Positions 1 to 7,076 of a stretch of 64,000 bases of DNA are shown one piece after another. The first letter of the stretch is position 1. The number at the start of each line of letters is the position of its first letter. The notes beneath the pieces are model-generated. The model saw only the letters and a list, made by a program, of their open reading frames with translations, was not told where the DNA came from and did no database searches. A program made the translations under genes and the position numbers. The stretch is taken from positions 1-64,000 of the forward strand of contig CCNC01000128.1 in the NCBI GenBank assembly GCA_000824845.1. Direction: 5' to 3'. The DNA comes from Mesorhizobium sp. ORS 3359 (GTDB lineage: Bacteria; Pseudomonadota; Alphaproteobacteria; Rhizobiales; Rhizobiaceae).

Positions 1-1137
1 CTCATGCACAACCTGGCCGGCCGCCAGCTTGTCCAGAGCCGAATCCGGGGCGCTGAAGGTCCAGGTGATCAGGCCGCCGGTGCCGGTCCCGGTGGTGTCG
101 GTGGTCTTCACCGCGGCGAGCGAACCGAGCTGGCCGCTATAGTCGGTGCTTTTGAACACCGCCGAGACCAAATGCACGTCGGTAAGGTCGACGTCGCCGA
201 AGGCGATGGTGCCGGTGGCGGTCTCGGTAGGGGTATGGGCATCCTCGGTGGCCGCGCCGACAAGTGTTGCCGCGCCGATCACCGGCACGTCGTTGGTGCC
301 GGTGATGGTGATGACGACATCGCGGGTGACGACGCCGCCATGCTGGTCGTCGAGCGTGACCGTATAGGTCTCGTGCACAACCTGGCCGGCCGCCAGCTTG
401 TCGAGAGCCGAATCCGCGGCGCTGAAGGTCCAGGTGATCAGGCCGCCGGTGCCGGTCCCGGTGGTGTCGGTGGTCTTCACCGCGCTGAGCGAGCCCAGTT
501 GGCCGCTGTAGTCGGTGCCCTTGAATGCCGCCGAGACCCCATGCACGTCCGTCAGATCGACGTCGCCGAAGGCGATGGTGCCGGTGGCGGTCTCGGTTGG
601 GGTATGGGCGTCCTCGGTTACAGCGCCAACGAGCGTGGCCGCGCCGATCACTGGCTTGTCATTGGTGCCGGTGAACTGAACGGTGGTCGTGGCCCAGCTC
701 AGCGTCCCGTTGCCGAGTTGAATGGCGTAAGTCAGCTTGTCAGTAAGAATCTGGCCCTGCGCAAGCGACTGCAGCAGCGTGTTGATATCGGCTGTGTTGT
801 AGTGAATCGTCCCATCGCTGGCGATCCAGATGCGCGCTCCGAGGAAGCTTGTGTCGGTGGTTCCGGCAAGTCCGGCGCTGTCGTTGGTGCTGGAATATGT
901 GGTGTCGCGGATCAGCAGATCCGACGGCGCCGGCGTTTTGGTGGCTGTCGACGCGCTGATGGAATTGTCGACGGAGTAGAGTAGCTTGGCGGCCCCACCC
1001 AAATCGTTCGCCAGGACGTTAAGGATCAAGACGCCGGTCGAATCTTCGGAGAAGTAGAAAGCGTCGTCCTTGGCCTGCGGCGTGTTGGAGAAGGAAACAG
1101 TCGTACCGCCCGCGTCGGCGACCTGCTGAGTTGCCAT
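1..1137 (-). CDS. VCBS-repeat adhesin or large secreted protein, N-terminal part
   Basis: The reverse strand is open for 379 codons from an ATG at 1137 to the window edge, so the C-terminus is missing. After about 150 unique residues (start MATQQVADAGGT) it enters repeats containing ITGTNDVPVIGAATLVG and TYTVTLDDQHGG, the hallmarks of VCBS/cadherin-like domains. There is no N-terminal Sec signal. Such proteins are usually very large surface or released adhesins exported by type I secretion through a C-terminal signal; that is family knowledge, since the C-terminus is not visible. A sigma70-like promoter lies about 300 bases upstream. The opposite-strand open frame at 4-984 is a shadow produced by the GC-rich repeats. 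Confidence 0.85.
   Translation of the reverse strand, partial: MATQQVADAGGTTVSFSNTPQAKDDAFYFSEDSTGVLILNVLANDLGGAAKLLYSVDNSISASTATKTPAPSDLLIRDTTYSSTNDSAGLAGTTDTSFLGARIWIASDGTIHYNTADINTLLQSLAQGQILTDKLTYAIQLGNGTLSWATTTVQFTGTNDKPVIGAATLVGAVTEDAHTPTETATGTIAFGDVDLTDVHGVSAAFKGTDYSGQLGSLSAVKTTDTTGTGTGGLITWTFSAADSALDKLAAGQVVHETYTVTLDDQHGGVVTRDVVITITGTNDVPVIGAATLVGAATEDAHTPTETATGTIAFGDVDLTDVHLVSAVFKSTDYSGQLGSLAAVKTTDTTGTGTGGLITWTFSAPDSALDKLAAGQVVHE
6..660. repeat. Tandem VCBS-domain DNA repeats (period 369 bp)
   Basis: The block at 6-374 is repeated from 375 to about 660 with very few differences; for example GCACAACCTGGCCGGCCGCC occurs at 6 and at 375. The period is 369 bases, or 123 residues, and stays in frame with the reverse-strand adhesin. 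The near identity suggests recent duplication or homogenisation, and more copies probably lie beyond the left edge. Confidence 0.85.
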
Positions 1138-1795
1138 TTTTTATCTCCCCGACCAGCGCGCCCGGCGCCAGCAAATTTGCCGTCCGCAATCGGCAGACCA
1201 CACTATGCCGAAACGATCGGCGCTACTTCCGGGGAGAAGAAACGATCAAAATGCCATGCGACGAGACACAACCGAGCGCCCACTAGCGAATGGCTGATAA
1301 AGCGATTCGCTATCCTGCGCCGATCATATTGCGATGGCTACGACGGCTTCAGCAGCCGCGCGGCTTCCCTACCCCAATAGCGCCGTAACTCGTTGTTGCC
1401 GGTCGGGAGATTATTTGGCGCTACCCCTCATATTAGTAGATTATTAACTCCGTTGTAGTGCGTCAACAGTCAATTCAGAGAAGAGTTAACGACGGTTGAC
1501 GTACTTGTACGGACTGGGGGCGAGCCGTCGAATGCAGTGCGCTATGAGCCAAATGGCCGCTTAGGGGCGGATAAGACAAGCCATACAGACGCGTCTGCAA
1601 CGCCGGCCGACAGCGGTTCTTGCACTGGAATGCCCACTCCTTCTTTGCAGCCGCGCTCGGGAGCACAGCAGTTCAGGGAGAGGCGGCTTTCCAGGCGAGA
1701 CAAAGCTGGAGCCAGCGTCCGATATGAGGGCGCAAAGGGATGTCGCACGGCGTTGATTGTGCTTCCGCCAATGAGCGTCTTCGGAAGTCTCATCG
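1138..1795. other. Non-coding stretch between the VCBS gene and the small exported protein
   Basis: No convincing gene is seen on either strand. It holds the promoter candidate at 1438-1466 and a 7-bp inverted repeat AGCGAAT/ATTCGCT (1285-1291 and 1305-1311). Several overlapping open frames in 1537-2200 lack ribosome binding sites and compete with each other, so they were treated as chance. Confidence 0.5.
1438..1466 (-). promoter_or_regulatory. Candidate sigma70-like promoter for the VCBS gene
   Basis: On the reverse strand TTGACG (1466-1461) and TAATCT (1443-1438) are separated by exactly 17 bases, inside a locally AT-rich stretch. The predicted start is about 295 bases from the VCBS start codon, giving a long leader. 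This is pattern matching only. Confidence 0.4.
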
Positions 1796-2134
1796 CTACG
1801 AAATCGTCGAATAAAGAAGAGCCTGCATGTGCTCTGGCAGGTCGAGCTCGCCGCGCGCCTCGATCTCCAAAAGATATCGGGCTTTGGCCGCGCGATCGTC
1901 CCCGATCGTCGCGGGATACGCGCAGATGGCCAGCAGCGCCCCCTCCTCGTCTCGACTGGCTCGGTCGTAACTGCAGCTTGCAGCCTTCTCGTGGACGGCC
2001 TTGCCGAGCACGGCATATACCGTCATGTCTCGCAGTTTGCTGGGCGGCGGTTCTGCGGCGCTTGCTGTTTCCGCCACTGCCGACGCAAGGACGACGGCGC
2101 TGGAATGAACGAGCAAGGCGCGGCGATTGATCAT
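1796..2134 (-). CDS. Small exported protein of unknown function
   Basis: 112 residues from the ATG at 2134, preceded on the reverse strand by GGAGAG about 12 bases upstream. A longer frame starting at 2272 has no comparable site. The N-terminus MINRRALLVHSSAVVLASAV is a signal peptide with an arginine pair and a hydrophobic core ending near AETASAA. The mature part (about 85 residues) is charged, contains two cysteines, and matches no family I recognise. A periplasmic location is likely. Confidence 0.6.
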   Translation of the reverse strand: MINRRALLVHSSAVVLASAVAETASAAEPPPSKLRDMTVYAVLGKAVHEKAASCSYDRASRDEEGALLAICAYPATIGDDRAAKARYLLEIEARGELDLPEHMQALLYSTIS

Positions 2135-2397
2135 GGTCGTGGTGATCTCTCCAATAATCTGATGGCAAGCTTCCCCGAACGTCGAGGTTGCAGGCCAATG
2201 TAACACGACGGCTCGCGTCGTTATGTCAGGATGGATATGAGTGCCCCTCGTCCACCTTATGCGAGCCGTCACGGATGCGCGATCAGGTGCAGGAATTGAT
2301 TCAAGGGCTTGGCGTCAGGCCCAAAGCGCCGTTTCTTTTAAGGGCGAAAGCGCGCCGGACAGCGCAAAGAGGTGACCGGTCGGCCGGCGGAAGTTCG

Positions 2398-3148
2398 TCA
2401 GGAATGGCGCCGCCGCGCACGCAACAATTGGCGGTAGCCGCGCTCGACCATCCGCAGGCCGTCGCGCACGAGGCGATGGGTCTGGTATCGAAAAGCCGAG
2501 TCGTGCCAATCGGCGGCGCTGACCAGCCGCCGTCCGAACAAGGCGGTCGCGACTTCGAAGTGGGATGCCTTCTGGTCGCGGCGATCCAGGCATCGCAGCA
2601 TGTGGCCGAGGCGCCGGCGCTGGGCGGCGGTCAAGCGGGAGTCGGGCAGGTGTTGCCTGTACATTGAGCGGATGAACCGCTCGATCGCCTGGAGCCGCTC
2701 GTGCGCCATGTCATCGAGTGGAATTATAGCGGCCAGCGGTTCGCCTGGCCGCGCATCGCTGAGAAGGGCCAGTTGCGTGCCGCCCACCGAGGACCGCACA
2801 TGAAGGCCGATCTCATCATGCAGGCCCCCAGGAAGTGGAACGTCGTATGCACCGCCCTGCCCCGCGCGCAAACCGGTCGGAACATCGACTAGATTGACAA
2901 CCCCAGGGTCGATCTGAGGCGCCCAATAGACGGGCTGCTCGACCGCAGACTGATCAGGCCGGGCGGCGAAACTGCAAACCCCAGCGTTTGCGCAATGCGC
3001 GGATGGCCTTGGCAGAGCGGGAGGCGGCGAAGTCCTGCTGATACTGCGGATTGCGTCGCAGAAACTCCCAGGCGATCGCATCGGCGGCCGCGCCGTTGAG
3101 GAACGCATATGCTGGTGGGTCACGCCACTGCGATGTATCCGGCTTCAT
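2398..3148 (-). CDS. fseA-like: FseA-like excision activator, DUF6499+DUF2285, made by +1 frameshift
   Basis: Two overlapping reading frames make one protein. The first (3148-2954) encodes 64 residues starting MKPDTSQWRDPPAYAFL, the typical DUF6499 N-terminus, and stops at TGA. The second, in the +1 frame (2955-2398), is open through the stop and encodes a DUF2285 domain (SAVEQPVYWAPQIDPGVVN ... FGRRLVSAADWHDSAFR). Skipping T2956 after GCC gives a 249-residue product. In M. loti ICEMlSymR7A the genes msi172 and msi171 are joined by programmed frameshifting into FseA, which activates the excisionase gene rdfS; this pair has the same layout (from memory). A paralogue at 61145-61892 is split at the identical point. 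The start is placed at MKP because the paralogue begins there and GAAGG precedes it. Confidence 0.75.
2951..2962 (-). promoter_or_regulatory. Candidate +1 ribosomal frameshift site
   Basis: The reverse strand reads CCG GCC TGA TCA in the zero frame. Reading GCC and then skipping one T enters the DUF2285 frame at GAT. The stop codon and the preceding GCC are identical in the second copy (61698-61703), where flanking codons have diverged. A slow TGA stop at the shift point is typical of +1 recoding. Confidence 0.55.
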
Positions 3149-3276
3149 CCGCATCCTTCCCTTCTCAAGGATCTGATAAGGGGATGCGGCTTTGAGCGAA
3201 ATCCTTGGATTCCGTCATTGACGAATGACGATGAGAGGCCTCAGCGCGGAGCGGTCAGGCTCGAACTTCCGAGAAC

Positions 3277-3891
3277 CTATTGGCTAGCGCCCTGCAGTGT
3301 CTTGAATGTATTCGTCCAGCTGCGATAGGCCTCATCATCGCCCTGGCTCCACGCTGTGAAGGCGCGCCAGGCGGCGAAAGACGAGGCGGGCTGCTCGAAC
3401 AGAGCGCCGATCGACTGATCGCCGGCGGCACAGCCCGCGGGCCGATCGTTTATCGGTTCACGCGCGAGACGCCGCAGATCGGCCAGGGCCGAGCGGATAT
3501 GCTGCAGCGGAAATTCGCAAAGGTCCGTGTTGTCAGTCGCCTCCCGAACGATAACCGCAAGCTTGGCGACCACTCCGGCCAAGGATTGGGCGGGCGTAGC
3601 CGCAATTTCAGCCAACAAGGCGTCGGCCTTTCCAGCGTCGTCCCGCTCTGCCGTCAAGGCATCGAGATGGTCGACGTCGGCGTCGGCTCCCTCCCCGCGC
3701 TGGAATGCTCCGTCGACGGAACGGAGCGCGTCGCGGTCCACGACCCGGCCCTCCGCCTGCTGTTGTCTGATACATGAGGCGAGCATCGCAACGTGCGCAT
3801 CAATCCAGGCGAGCGAAAGTACGACCGCAGGATCGGCTGATGGCTGACCCGCGGCTGCATTGGCAGAAGGTTTGAGATGCTTGGCGGTCAA
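3277..3891 (-). CDS. Hypothetical protein of the FseA/DUF736 neighbourhood
   Basis: 204 residues, starting MTAKHLKPSANAAAG and ending FKTLQGASQ. It is predicted soluble and largely helical, with no membrane segment or recognised motif. It lies between the FseA-like gene and the XRE regulator. A frameshifted fragment of the same gene (matching around ATPAQSLAGVVAKLAVIVRE) sits at 62036-62258 beside the second FseA-like gene, so it travels with that module. Its role is unknown. Confidence 0.65.
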   Translation of the reverse strand: MTAKHLKPSANAAAGQPSADPAVVLSLAWIDAHVAMLASCIRQQQAEGRVVDRDALRSVDGAFQRGEGADADVDHLDALTAERDDAGKADALLAEIAATPAQSLAGVVAKLAVIVREATDNTDLCEFPLQHIRSALADLRRLAREPINDRPAGCAAGDQSIGALFEQPASSFAAWRAFTAWSQGDDEAYRSWTNTFKTLQGASQ

Positions 3892-4053
3892 GGGAGATCA
3901 AGCTCCCGTCCAGAGCGTGACGTAAGGCAAAGTCGTGCTATTGTCGGAATCAGCCATGATCCGAGCTCCACACAGCTTGGCTTTGGTCAGGTCGAAAAGG
4001 GTGTTCGCGCACCCTCTTCGACCGCAAGTTTCGAGACAGGGATATTATACAAA

Positions 4054-4314
4054 TTGATTGAGGTCAATCATCACATTGCGGAGAAGGCGGCGAATTTCAG
4101 CGCCGAACAATGTCGCGGCGCACGTGCAATGTTGGGATGGAGCCAAGATGATCTGGCTCGGGAGGCGAACGTCGCACGTCAGACAATCGCTGATTTCGAG
4201 CGCGGCGCGCGAACTCCAATCGCGAACAACATATTAGCGATCGTGAATGCTCTTGAGAGAGCTGGCGTGGAAGTACTTCCCAACAACGGGATCCTGTTGC
4301 GAAAGAGCCGCTGA
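4054..4314 (+). CDS. XRE-family HTH regulator
   Basis: About 86 residues. The helix-turn-helix reads FSAEQCRGARAMLGWSQDDL then AREANVARQTIADFERGAR, followed by a short tail ending GVEVLPNNGILLRKSR, typical of small rhizobial XRE repressors. The frame is open back to 3877 but the extra N-terminus is unlike the family. No ATG precedes the HTH, so TTG at 4054 is my best guess and the start is uncertain. A 3-prime fragment of the gene recurs at 62259-62313. In the R7A island a small XRE protein (QseC) controls the antiactivator of FseA and TraR, so a related control role is a reasonable inference. Confidence 0.7.
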   Translation: MIEVNHHIAEKAANFSAEQCRGARAMLGWSQDDLAREANVARQTIADFERGARTPIANNILAIVNALERAGVEVLPNNGILLRKSR

Positions 4315-4352
4315 TAACGGCACCGTCGCAAAACAGGGGGCCGTCAGATGAG

Positions 4353-4385
4353 GCGAGCCCGCCGACCGGGGTCTGACGGGCTCGC
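4353..4385. terminator. Convergent hairpin between XRE and DUF736 genes
   Basis: GCGAGCCCG (4353-4361) pairs perfectly with CGGGCTCGC (4377-4385) across a 15-base loop. It lies between the ends of two convergent genes, but the T-run is weak. Confidence 0.45.
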
Positions 4386-4391
4386 TCACTT

Positions 4392-4718
4392 TCACTCGCC
4401 GTTGCGGCGGTTGGGGCGGGACCAGATGAGGCTGTGGCCCCCGCCTTCGTCGTCGGCGAAGAGGTTGGCGTAGATCGGAGCGGTGAAGCTCGGATCGTCG
4501 AGCTTGAGCCCGAGATAATCGCGTCCCTCGTTGGAGCGCTTGGACCAGGCGGCGCCGATCTCTGCCTTGCCGACCACCACGCGGTGGCTTGGAGCGTTGT
4601 CGCCGCTGGCGCGGGTGTCGAGGATGATGCGCACGTTCTTGGTGTGGACGCTGAGGGTGACGATCTCGCCGGTGAACTCGTTCGCGTTGGTCTTCTTGAA
4701 AGTGCCGATGGTAGCCAT
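4392..4718 (-). CDS. DUF736 family protein, copy 1
   Basis: 108 residues: MATIGTFKKTNANEFTGEIV, then conserved VGKAEIGAAWSKRSNEGRDY and IWSRPNRRNGE. This is a full-length DUF736 protein, a small family found almost only on alphaproteobacterial conjugative elements near tra genes. GGAGACTGAAA precedes the ATG. It is nearly identical at DNA level to the copy at 56442-56768, differing mainly around residues 25-45. Molecular function is unknown. Confidence 0.9.
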   Translation of the reverse strand: MATIGTFKKTNANEFTGEIVTLSVHTKNVRIILDTRASGDNAPSHRVVVGKAEIGAAWSKRSNEGRDYLGLKLDDPSFTAPIYANLFADDEGGGHSLIWSRPNRRNGE

Positions 4719-4720
4719 TT

Positions 4721-5146
4721 TCAGTCTCCGACCAGCTGGGCGACATCAAGAACGGCGCAGCGCTGGCAGCCGAAGCAGTGAACTGACAAGCCCGTGCCGG
4801 CCGCAAGCTTGCCGCCGAGCATGCCTTCCGAAAAGGGATACTTGTTTGACCTCGTGGCGATCCTCGTAAATCGCTGTGGCTTGCAGCCGATCGACGGACC
4901 TTTCGATGATACGAGTTCCCACGTCGCCGGCTGTTGGCTCTGGGACGTGAAGAACATGGCGGATGGCGTTGTCGGAGTGAAGCGTTGCCCGAACCCGATC
5001 CTTGGCTATGGCGAGATCGAGACCCGGCCCATCGAAACCGACAGGCTGAAACAGATTACGCTTTCTGCTTCCCGCCGCCAGACGGAGCCAGCGGAACCTA
5101 TTTCATCCCGCCCTGTTTCGGATTGAGCGACCGAAGAGGACAAACA
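4721..5146. other. Intergenic stretch with a possible zinc-ribbon gene fragment
   Basis: No intact gene is evident. The reverse strand from about 4822 to 4721 reads LSVHCFGCQRCAVLDVAQL, resembling the first half of a small rhizobial zinc-ribbon protein, but it stops just before DUF736 and lacks a second cysteine pair. It is probably a truncated remnant. Confidence 0.35.
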
Positions 5147-5326
5147 ATGAGATCAAAATCATCGCGGGACATGCCAGGTCCGAGACCCCGGAAGGACAAA
5201 GAGCGGGATACCCAGGAGGCGGCTGCCAGGACGCCCGACAAGACCAATGACTGGGACCGCGACCTCGTCCATGGTGATGGTGAAAGCACAGGGATAAAGC
5301 CCGAGCAGGGCGTGGACTCGAAATAG
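5147..5326 (+). CDS. Small hydrophilic hypothetical protein
   Basis: 59 residues, starting MRSKSSRDMPGPRPRKDKER and ending GIKPEQGVDSK, with GAGGA about 9 bases before the ATG. It is highly charged, proline-rich and probably disordered. The longer frame starting at 4934 has no ribosome binding site. No function can be inferred. Confidence 0.5.
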   Translation: MRSKSSRDMPGPRPRKDKERDTQEAAARTPDKTNDWDRDLVHGDGESTGIKPEQGVDSK

Positions 5327-5413
5327 TCCAAGGACGGCCAGGCAGACTTGGCCGCGTGGAAACGGTTGCCTGCCCGCTTTGAGGCCTTGCTGCTCGCGGG
5401 CTAGACTGGCTCC

Positions 5414-6322
5414 ATGATCTTCAAACTGACGTTTCTTGGCACCTCGGCCAGCGTACCCTCTGCCGAGCGAAACCACCCTGCCCTGCTCGTCGAGGCCGGA
5501 GGCCACCGACTTCTGGTTGATTGCGGGGAAGGCACGCAGCGCCAGCTGCTGCGCAGCGGCGCGGGCTTCAGGCGGCTTCATCGCCTGTTGCTCACGCATG
5601 CGCATTTCGACCATATCCTTGGAATCCCCGGCCTGTTCTCGACACTCCGGTTGCGGCAAAGTGACGATCTCCTGACCGTCCACGGAGGCTCGGACACCCT
5701 GGACCTCTTTGTGCGCATGCTCACTGGTCTGTGGGGTGAAGGACGAGCGCCGATCCCACTAAAGCTCGAGCCGCTGACGCCCGGCCGGTTTTTCGACGCG
5801 GACGAATTCATGATCGACTGCTTTCAGGTTCGTCACCGCGACACCGATAGCTATGGTTTCGTGCTCGAGACACCACCGCGCCGCCACCTTCGCGCCGAGC
5901 ACCTCACGTCTCTGGGCGTGCCAGACGGTCCAATCAGGAAGGAACTGGTAGAAGGCCGGTCTATCACCCTCGTCGATGGCCGAACAGTTGCTCCCGAAGA
6001 TGTATTAGGCCCGCTGGAAGCAGGCAAGAAGCTGGTCATCATCGGCGATACGGAGGCGACCGATGATCTCGCGGACCATGTCCGCGGCGCCGACCTTCTG
6101 GTGATCGAGGCCACCTTCCTGGAACGAGATGCGGCCTTGGCGCGCGACTATGGTCATCTCACGGCTGCGCAGGCGGCATCTCTGGCAGCGGCGAGCAACG
6201 TGAAGCAGCTCATTCTTACGCATATCTCCGGCCGCTATGCCGACGAAGAAATCCTCGCGGAAGCCGTGCGGGCATTTCCGAACAGCCGTATTGCGGCTGA
6301 TCTCGATGTGCTCACCATATAA
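5414..6322 (+). CDS. rnz: Ribonuclease Z (tRNA 3-prime endonuclease, MBL fold)
   Basis: 302 residues, full length for bacterial RNase Z. The N-terminus LTFLGTSASVPSAERN is typical of the family. The metal motif HxHxDH appears as THAHFDHILGIPGLF (about residues 61-75); later ligands include HRD near 140, GDTEATDD near 213 and LTHISGRY near 274. RNase Z cleaves precursor tRNA 3-prime trailers using two zinc ions. It is followed 9 bases later by a phosphodiesterase gene, suggesting co-transcription. This may be an extra copy carried as cargo, since hosts normally have their own. Confidence 0.85.
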   Translation: MIFKLTFLGTSASVPSAERNHPALLVEAGGHRLLVDCGEGTQRQLLRSGAGFRRLHRLLLTHAHFDHILGIPGLFSTLRLRQSDDLLTVHGGSDTLDLFVRMLTGLWGEGRAPIPLKLEPLTPGRFFDADEFMIDCFQVRHRDTDSYGFVLETPPRRHLRAEHLTSLGVPDGPIRKELVEGRSITLVDGRTVAPEDVLGPLEAGKKLVIIGDTEATDDLADHVRGADLLVIEATFLERDAALARDYGHLTAAQAASLAAASNVKQLILTHISGRYADEEILAEAVRAFPNSRIAADLDVLTI

Positions 6323-6331
6323 CGGCCGACA

Positions 6332-6799
6332 ATGACATTCAGGATAGGCATCATCTCTGACACGCACGGCCTGCTGAGGCCCGAGGCGGAACGACGCCTG
6401 GCCGGGGTAAACCACATCATCCATGGCGGCGACATCGGCAGTCCTGAAATCATCACCGCGCTTCAGCAGATCGCACCGGTTACCGCTATCAGAGGAAACG
6501 TCGATACAGCTGAGTGGGCTGCAGCCTACACCGACACCGCGCTGGTGCGGCTGGCAGGCAGAACCTTCTACGTCCTTCATGATCTCAAGGCGCTTCAGGT
6601 CTCACCTGCGGCACTCGGCATCGACATGGTCGTGTCGGGCCACTCCCATGTGCCAAAACTCAAAACCATTGACGGTGTGCTCTACCTTAATCCGGGCAGC
6701 GCCGGACACCGTCGTTTCAAGTTGCCGATCACGCTTGCAACGGTTGATATCACGCCTGACGGCCTACAGCCGGCCATTCACGATCTAAATAGCGGCTAA
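6332..6799 (+). CDS. YfcE/MJ0936-type metallophosphoesterase
   Basis: 155 residues. The calcineurin-like motifs are in order: GIISDTHG (residues 5-12), HGGDIGS (near 31), GNVD (near 55), and VSGHSHVPK with LNPGSAGHRR near 105-127. The length fits the single-domain YfcE family, metal-dependent phosphodiesterases of uncertain natural substrate. It probably forms an operon with rnz. Confidence 0.85.
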   Translation: MTFRIGIISDTHGLLRPEAERRLAGVNHIIHGGDIGSPEIITALQQIAPVTAIRGNVDTAEWAAAYTDTALVRLAGRTFYVLHDLKALQVSPAALGIDMVVSGHSHVPKLKTIDGVLYLNPGSAGHRRFKLPITLATVDITPDGLQPAIHDLNSG

Positions 6800-7076
6800 G
6801 CCGCGGACTCAAGGCGTTCGCAGCCAGGCCGATACGCACCGGCTGAATCAACGCATCCGCACGCGACCAATCACCTCAAGTAGACTTTTTGAAACGCGCC
6901 GAATGAAGAACTCAACGATGCCTCCTATGCGACTTCAGGAGCGCCAACCGGGCGGACGTCGAGGCCACCTCGTATCCTTCTTGGGGGCAAAGTAGCACTA
7001 TCCTTTCTGCGGTTCAGGAAATCTGAGAACTGCACCCCGTCCCACCGAGCGTCGAAACCAAAGAAGCAGTCCCGCG

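Noticed and set aside
4..984. Forward 326-codon open frame over the VCBS repeats
   Set aside because: The reverse frame encodes clear VCBS domains; the forward frame is repetitive Gly/Arg-rich shadow sequence.
1537..2198. Several overlapping 100-200 codon frames on both strands
   Set aside because: No ribosome binding sites, mutually exclusive, no protein-like motifs except the small exported protein at 1796-2134.
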